DNA of 64,000 nucleotides from Phenylobacterium sp. J426. GTDB lineage: Bacteria; Pseudomonadota; Alphaproteobacteria; Caulobacterales; Caulobacteraceae. Positions 58,681 to 64,000 of this stretch are shown piece after piece. Within the stretch, counting starts at the first letter, position 1. Each line of letters opens with the position of its first letter. A program made the position numbers and the translations under genes. The stretch is taken from assembly GCF_024699945.1 (NCBI RefSeq), contig NZ_JAJOMY010000002.1, positions 1 through 64,000 on the forward strand, written 5' to 3'. The notes under the pieces are model-generated. The model made no database searches and was not told the origin of the DNA. It saw only the letters and a program-made list of their open reading frames with translations.

Positions 58681-58890
58681 CTATATCAGATCGGGAAACC
58701 AGACATCTGGGGTGTCAGCCATCGGCTGGGCGTTGACTTGGAAGCGGTTGGCCGGGTCGGGCAGGAGCGCAACCCAACCCTCGCCCCCAAACAGAGCGCG
58801 CAGGCGATGCGGCGCCCCACGCCAGCCCACCCAGACCACTTCTCCGGTTCGCGGCGCGGTTTCGATCGGGTGTTCGCCGCAGCTCAGCAT
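58681..58890 (-). CDS. Small hypothetical protein, PIxxAPkdG family
   Basis: 69 residues: HPIETAPRTGEVVWVGWRGA, LFGGEGWVALLPDPA and DTPDVWFPDLI. It is the diverged paralogue of the gene at 50877-51113 on the other strand, sharing the AP-x-x-G ... VGW ... W-x-ALLP ... P-D/E-VW-x-P pattern. It is the only minus-strand gene of this part, so it is probably an independent unit. Confidence 0.62.
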   Translation of the reverse strand: MLSCGEHPIETAPRTGEVVWVGWRGAPHRLRALFGGEGWVALLPDPANRFQVNAQPMADTPDVWFPDLI

Positions 58891-59123
58891 GGACAGCAGC
58901 GCACCTTATGAGTCGCCAAAAGAAAGTTCGGGTCGCTATAGCGGGCGATCCCCGAAGCCGCCGCCTCGACTCCCGCGACTCGCCGCGGGCCCCCCGGACC
59001 GTCTTCGCCCGCGGCGGGCCCTGGCGCAAGCGACGGGATGTCACAGCTCAGCTTCGCGAGCCTCCCGGCTTGCCTTTGGCGGCGGGCCTTGCGAGTTCTA
59101 CGCGGCAGTCTTGAGGAGCGCCT

Positions 59124-59813
59124 GTGGACCGGATCCTGGACGTCATACGCTACCATCTCACCCCGGACATGATCGCGTTCGATGTCGGCGCAAACTGGGG
59201 CGGCTACGCCCTGACGATGGCCAGCATCTGTCGTCAGGTGGTGGGCTTTGAACCGATCCCGCGTTTGGCCGAGGATTTGCGTCATCGCGCCCCTCCAAAT
59301 CTGCTCGTAGAGACCCTCGCCCTATCAGATCGCGCGGGCCGCGCCGAATTCCACATTGATCTGCGTGAGGGTCTGAATGCACAGCAGAGTTCCCTGCTGC
59401 GCGTGGATGAGCTGCATGACAAGGGTTTGGTCGAGACCGTCCAGGTGGAGACGTTGACCCTCGACGCCTATGTCGAGAGCCGCGGGGTTCGACCCGACTT
59501 CATCAAGATCGACGTCGAGGGTTGGGAGCCCGCCGTCTTCGCAGGCGCGACCCGCATTATCCGAGAGCACCGGCCCGTTCTCCTGTTCGAGATGTGGGAG
59601 ACCCATTACCCCCGGTACAAACCGTGGTTCGAGATGCTTGGAGAGACCCACCATCTTGTCAGGGCGGGAGACGGCGCGCCGGCGTATGACTATTATGAAG
59701 CCGAGGTGCGCTACGAGGTGGGGGGACATCCTCTGCATCCCCCGCCGGACCTGACGACCGCGGAGCACGAGCGGGCGGACCCGCTGTTGCCACGCGCGGC
59801 CTTCTCAGCCTAG
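59124..59813 (+). CDS. FkbM-family methyltransferase
   Basis: 229 residues. SAM loop MIAFDVGANWGGYALTMAS near residue 16, VVGFEPIPRLAEDLRHRA, VETVQVETLTLDAYVESRG and the family hallmark FIKIDVEGWEPAVFAGATRI near 130, then VLLFEMWE. FkbM enzymes O-methylate sugars or related hydroxyls. GTG start with GAGGAG six bases upstream. It is the first gene after the EPS export operon and probably decorates the same polymer. Confidence 0.9.
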   Translation: MDRILDVIRYHLTPDMIAFDVGANWGGYALTMASICRQVVGFEPIPRLAEDLRHRAPPNLLVETLALSDRAGRAEFHIDLREGLNAQQSSLLRVDELHDKGLVETVQVETLTLDAYVESRGVRPDFIKIDVEGWEPAVFAGATRIIREHRPVLLFEMWETHYPRYKPWFEMLGETHHLVRAGDGAPAYDYYEAEVRYEVGGHPLHPPPDLTTAEHERADPLLPRAAFSA

Positions 59814-59843
59814 GACAAACGCGTGAGTTGTGGGGACGTCCGA

Positions 59844-61923
59844 ATGTCCGAAGCCGTCTGGCTCGACGAGCTGCTGGCCGACGCGGAGGCCGGCGAGCTA
59901 TCCGTGCTCGTCGCCGAGGCGCCCGGCGGACACGCGTTTCGCGGCCGATGACGCATGCCACGAGGTCCTCACCCGTCATCTGGCGCGGCGCGGCCTTTCG
60001 GCGGAGCGACTCGTGCATCTGCGCCATGCGCATCTGCACCTTGCCGCGGACCTTGATATCCAGCGCATCGTGGTTGTCTCCGCCGGCGACGAAGAGCGAG
60101 CTCGACTGACGCTGCTGGAGCGGTTGCGAGACAGCGGCTTCCCTGACGCCATTCTGTCGACGGTGGAGGTCGCCACTCTCGTCGCCGATGTCCTGCCCAT
60201 AGTGGCCAGCAAGGGCTCGGGTTCGCCGCCGCGACGCGACGCAGTCATCGCCGCCAAGCCGCTCATCTATGCCATCGTCAACGCGCCGCGAGCGGGATCG
60301 ACCTACCTGGGCGACCTGCTCGCCTCTGTCGGCCTCGGACACGCAATCGAGCATGTTCGAGGGTGGTTGATAAAGCTGCTGAAGTCCCGGCCGGAAGGCC
60401 TGTTCGACTTCCCCCGCTTCGTCCGCAACCTAATCCTCGCCGAAACCCGAGATGGAGTGTTCGGCACCAAGCTGATCTCGCACTTCATCACCGACATCGA
60501 GCCGCTGTTGACGCCGCCTGAGCGGAGCTTCCTGGCGGTCGTCGCCGCGGATGTGCGTCTGATCTATCTCTACCGGCGCGACAAGCTCGATCAGGCCATC
60601 TCAACGCATCGTGCGCGGACCACCGGGGTCTGGCACGCGACCGACGCGAGGGCGGCCCAGCAGCCGCCAGCCGACCTGGGCGCGGATTACGAGGCGATCG
60701 GCCAAATGATGGCGCAGGCGGAACGCCAGGAGCGCGAGCTCGCCGCCCGTTTGGTCGGCCTGCCTCTGGTGTATGTGGACTACGATGATCTCGCGCGGGA
60801 TCCGCAGACTGTTTGTCGCCGTGTCGCCGAGTTTTTGGGCCAACCACTCCACGGCGCGCCCGCCAGCCAGTACGTCAAGCTGGCCGATGCAGGCAGCGAG
60901 GCGCTGCGCGCGGGCTACTTGGCTTCGGGGCGCCCGGTCACGCTACTCTCCGGCGAGACCGCGGTCGCCGAGGCCGCCGCCGCCGCGGCGGCGGCTAAGG
61001 CGGCGCTCGCCGAGCGGGCGGAGCTAATTCGGTCTGGACATGCGAAGAGCCGCCACGGCGACTATCAAGACCGTCACTACTACCTAATTGACTACGATCA
61101 TCAGGCAGACCCGCGCGTCGACTTCCTGTTCCGGGGGCCTCGGCCCAGGCGCTTGGAGCAGGGCGACTACATCGCCTTCGTGGGCGCGTCGCAGACATTA
61201 GGCGCCTTCGTCGATCGACCGTTCGCACGGCAAGCGGCGGAGGCCCTGGGGATAGAGGCCCTGAACCTTGGTCGTGGCGGCGCAGGACCGGCCTTCTTCC
61301 GGCGCGGCGGTCAGGTGGAAGCTTGGATCCGCAACGCTCGCGCCGTTGTCGTTCAGGTCATGGCCGCAAGGATGTCGGATAACGCCGCATTCAGCAGCGT
61401 TGAAGGCCGCGCCTTGGTTCGCTTCCGCGACGACCAGGGGGAGAGCCTCATTGATTGCGATCGCGCCTGGCAGCGGATCGTGCTGGAGCGCCCGATTGAA
61501 GAGCGTCAGGCCCGCGCCGCGGAGAGCCGCGCGCAGTGGATCGCCGATATGAAGGCCATCGCGGAGATCGCCACCGGCCCAACAGCCCTGCTCTGGTTCG
61601 CCAGCCGCTCGCCTGAGTATGAGGACGCCCTGGCCTCGCCTCAGGGGTTGCTTGGCGATTTCCCGCAGCTTGTGAATCGCGCCATGGTCGATGCCGTGGC
61701 GCCGAGCTACGGCGCCTACGTGGAAGTTGTCGCGCCGCAGGCTCAGGAACCCACGCGGAGCGCCTTCTCAGGCGAAGTGCTGCCGGTCATCTTCGGGGGC
61801 GGCGCGCTGGACACCCAGACCCTTGGCCGCGTGAATCACTACTATCCGAGCCAGGCCATGCATAACGCGGCGGCCGAGGCGCTGATTCCGGCTCTGTCGA
61901 TGCTCGGCCTCGTCCGAGCCTAA
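59844..61923 (+). CDS. Stf0-like sulfotransferase fused to DUF6473 (one frameshift)
   Basis: About 693 residues with two domains. Residues about 130-380 are a sulfotransferase of the Stf0 type: IVNAPRAGSTYLGDLLASVG, TKLISHFITDIEPLL, IYLYRRDKLDQAISTHRART and LVYVDYDDLARDPQTVCRR. Residues about 420-680 are DUF6473: HYYLIDYDHQADPRVDFLF, YIAFVGASQTLGAFVDRPFA, ALNLGRGGAGPAFFRRGG and VVQVMAARMSDNAAF. The ATG at 59844 opens SEAVWLDELLADAEAGELSV; a shift near 59930-59934 joins it to TRFAADDACHEVLT. It probably sulfates a surface sugar; the DUF6473 part is SGNH-like and may be a second transferase or esterase. Confidence 0.82.
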
Positions 61924-61936
61924 TCGGTCTCCGGAA

Positions 61937-63074
61937 CTAGGAGCCGCGGCGCTCTGCGAGCAGGCGGGCGCGGGATAGGAGGCGGCAGGCGCCTTGCCGG
62001 CCGGATTCGCAACGGGCGGACAAGGCGGCAATCTCATCGCCGCCGGGCGCGCCGTCGACTGTGAGCTCCAAGGGGCCAGCCTCTACGGTTCCCCGGGACC
62101 CTTGGGAAGGGGCAGCGCCTCCCGGTAGCGACAGATCACTGTTCCCCCCCACCAAGGGAGGGTCGACGCAACTGCGCGAGCTCAACCGACGCCACGCGCC
62201 CAAGTGTGCCTGGCGCAACCGCCTTGGTGGTGGGGACCGCCGCAGCCGGTCCGGCGACATAGATGTGACGCCCCGCGGCGTGGACCCGCGACCGCTCGTC
62301 GGGCCGGGCATGCGTCTTCGCAAAGTCCAAGGATGGCAGGCAGCGGCGCCAAGCAGCGCCTGAGCTATCGGTCAGCCGTCCATTGTCCGGCGAAAGCGTC
62401 AGCGAAAACCGCGCCGCGCCTCCACCCGCGCTGCGGCCGGCCAGGAAACCTTCGACACGCCCCGGCTCGGCGGCGTCCAGGAAGACGACGTCCTTAACGC
62501 CGTGAGCATCGGCCAAGTGGCGCGCGGTGATCAACACGGTCTGCTCAGGTCGCTCACAACCTACAGCATCCTTAGCCCACAAGCCATGGAAGGTTTCCGG
62601 CAGGTCTCGCAGCACAGTGGCCGCTGGCGGCGCCCTCGTCGTCGTAAGGACCGGTGCGGCGTCCAGCCGAACCGGCGTTCTGGGGCTCCAGAGCGCCACG
62701 CTCATCGCGCCGGCGACTGAGGCGACCAAGGTGCAGCCCGCCGCCGTGGCAATCACCCGATGATGGGTCCATCGCGGGCCGGTCCGTTGGCGCTGCGCCG
62801 CGTCGTGCATGTCTAACGCTTGATCGTAAAGCGCCCGCTGGCAGGGGTCGCGAAGTGTCTCGTAGGCCACATTGATTGCGGCCGTCGCCTCAATAGCCTC
62901 GGGGCGGTCACCGGCGATGTCAGGATGCAATCGCCGGAGCAGGCGACGGTGCGCGGACTTGATTTCAGCGGTGGTCGCGTTCCGTCGAACGCCGAGGATG
63001 AGATAATGGTCCTGCACCTGAGACAATCGACCGCGGGATGATCTGAAAGACACCTGATGTTGCTTAGATAGCAA
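61937..63074 (-). CDS. DnaJ-domain membrane protein (one frameshift)
   Basis: About 378 residues. The N-terminal J-domain is intact (DHYLILGVRRNATTAEIKSA and LRRLHPDIAGDRPEAIEAT, with the HPD motif for stimulating DnaK). A membrane helix follows near residue 110 (VIATAAGCTLVASVAGAMSV). The C-terminal periplasmic part has FHGLWAKDAVGCERPEQTVL, a pattern common in small alphaproteobacterial envelope proteins, and CESGRQGACRLL at the end. The end at 61937 is reached by shifting in the six-C run at 62143-62148. The start is uncertain: ATG 63074 or a GTG a few codons later. Confidence 0.75.
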
Positions 63075-63156
63075 GACTTGCGCCGTGTGGCCAGGGTCGC
63101 GGCGGGGGCCTCAGAAGTCAGTTCCGGCGTCGGCCGCGCGCAGCTAGGCTGACCGC

Positions 63157-63892
63157 ATGTTCGTGCGCGAGATGCTGAAGAGCCTGGCGGCCCACGCGGT
63201 CTACGGCTGGCGGGTGGCGACCCGTCCCCCCATACTTCCTCTATCACGGCGTGCGGATCCCGTTGGGGGCGACACCGGAACTGGCCCGAACGCGCCGCCG
63301 CATCTACCGCGGCGTCTACGAGGCCGATGAGATCCGCGCCCTCGTGGCGCTTCTACGACCCGAGGACGTGGTGCTTGAACTCGGCGGCGGCTGCGGGGTG
63401 GTCTCGGCGATCATCGCCAACCGGCTGGCGGACAGCCGCAACCTGCATGTGGTCGAGGCCAACCCCGCGCTGATGGCTTCCATCGCCGTCGTCGCCAAGG
63501 CCAATGGCTTGCAGCACGAGGTGCTGAACGCCGCCGTCGGCCTGAACGACGGGCGCGGCGTCTTCCATTTCGATGACAATTTCCTTTCCTCATCGGCTGT
63601 AGATCGCGGCCGCGGCGCCGCTGCGATCGAGGTGCCGTTTCTAGGTCTCGCCGGCCTGCTGGAGCGGCTGCAGCCCACGGTGGTCTTCGCCGACGTGGAG
63701 GGCTACGAAGGGGAGCTATTCAAGGAGCCGCTGCCGGAGCGGGTCCGCGCCGTTTGCCTGGAGACGCATCCGCATGTCATCGGCGATAAGGGCGTGTCCA
63801 ACGTCTGCCGCAACCTGCTGTCAGAGGGCTTTAACCTGTTGATCGACCTCTCGCCGGGGCGGATCCTCACCTTTGCCCGAGACCGGCCGTGA
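63157..63892 (+). CDS. FkbM-family methyltransferase 2 (one frameshift)
   Basis: About 244 residues. ATG 63157 opens FVREMLKSLAAHAVYGWRVA; the six-C run at 63226-63231 carries an indel, after which it continues YFLYHGVRIPLG. SAM loop VLELGGGCGVVSAIIANRL, VVEANPALMASIAVVAKAN and the FkbM hallmark VVFADVEGYEGELFKEPL near residue 180. It is distinct from the enzyme at 59124. Its stop overlaps the start of the next gene (GTGA), so it is coupled to a sulfotransferase. Confidence 0.86.
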
Positions 63893-64000
63893 GCAACTCA
63901 GGCGATGTGGGGGGAGCGGCTCGCAATCCGATCGTGCTGTGCTGCTTCGGCCGGGGCGGTTCAAGCGTCGTTTGGAACCTGATCGGCGCCTCGCCGGCGG
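63889..64000 (+). CDS. Sulfotransferase-like protein, partial at window end
   Basis: 37 residues are visible from the GTG at 63889: SNSGDVGGAARNPIVLCCFG then GRGGSSVVWNLIGASPA. The stretch CFGRGGSSVVWNLIG is the PAPS-binding loop of sulfotransferases (usual pattern RSGSS). The gene runs off the window. The start overlaps the FkbM stop by three bases. Confidence 0.7.
   Translation, partial: MSNSGDVGGAARNPIVLCCFGRGGSSVVWNLIGASPA

Noticed and set aside
1..64000. tRNA, rRNA, CRISPR array, prophage or plasmid origin
   Set aside because: I looked for cloverleaf-like segments, regular repeats, integrase or phage structural genes and iterons, and saw none that I could support.

Overview
The window is high-GC DNA from an alphaproteobacterium. 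Caulobacterales (Caulobacter, Phenylobacterium or a relative) is my best guess, from the TonB-receptor-rich catabolic cluster, the PrtD/PrtE-type secretion pair feeding an RTX protein, and the style of the surface-polysaccharide genes. That placement is inference; no rRNA or tRNA gene is present to test it. Many genes are split by single-base shifts, mostly at runs of 5 to 7 G or C, so I annotate each as one gene and note the shift. Most look like base-calling errors. The first 5 kb is far more damaged and may be truly decayed.

Region 1 (1-20.4 kb) is a catabolic cluster for an unidentified carboxylic acid processed as CoA thioesters. It holds two TonB receptors, a Tat-exported MmgE/PrpD protein, two IclR regulators, an MFS transporter, two acyl-CoA ligases, two class III CoA-transferases, two crotonases, an acyl-CoA dehydrogenase and a thiolase-fold protein paired with a DUF35 protein. 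Five copies of a 17-bp inverted repeat, GTTC-N9-GAAC, lie at the promoters of these units and probably mark an IclR-controlled regulon.

Region 2 (20.4-32.6 kb) is a gene-poor, broken stretch. It has a peptidase remnant, small orphan genes, two GT4 glycosyltransferases, a family 8-like glycosyltransferase, and an ABC ATPase of the polysaccharide-export type with no permease beside it. It also has a scar in which a carboxylesterase fragment, an IS1182-type transposase fragment and a PrpD fragment are joined within 1 kb, followed by an IS481-type remnant.

Region 3 (32.6-44 kb) is a glycan assembly cluster: a GT2 enzyme, a small flippase-like protein, a polytopic membrane protein, a methyltransferase, a sulfotransferase, two paralogous glycosyltransferases with an unusual repeat module (Y-x4-PDV ... 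HYL-x2-G-x2-EGR), another family 8-like transferase, and a protein made almost only of that repeat. Region 4 (44-49.1 kb) is a type I secretion ABC/HlyD pair with its RTX substrate and a strong terminator; no TolC-like gene is visible.

Region 5 (49.2-64 kb) is a second surface-polymer cluster: sulfotransferases, a radical SAM enzyme, a GT4 enzyme, a PPP phosphatase, a short Wza-like protein, an outer-membrane beta-barrel, a Wzc-type tyrosine kinase, an apparently inactive EEP-family protein, two FkbM methyltransferases, a sulfotransferase-DUF6473 fusion and a DnaJ-domain membrane protein. Taken together, regions 3 to 5 suggest a sulfated and methylated surface polysaccharide made and exported beside a secreted calcium-binding RTX protein.
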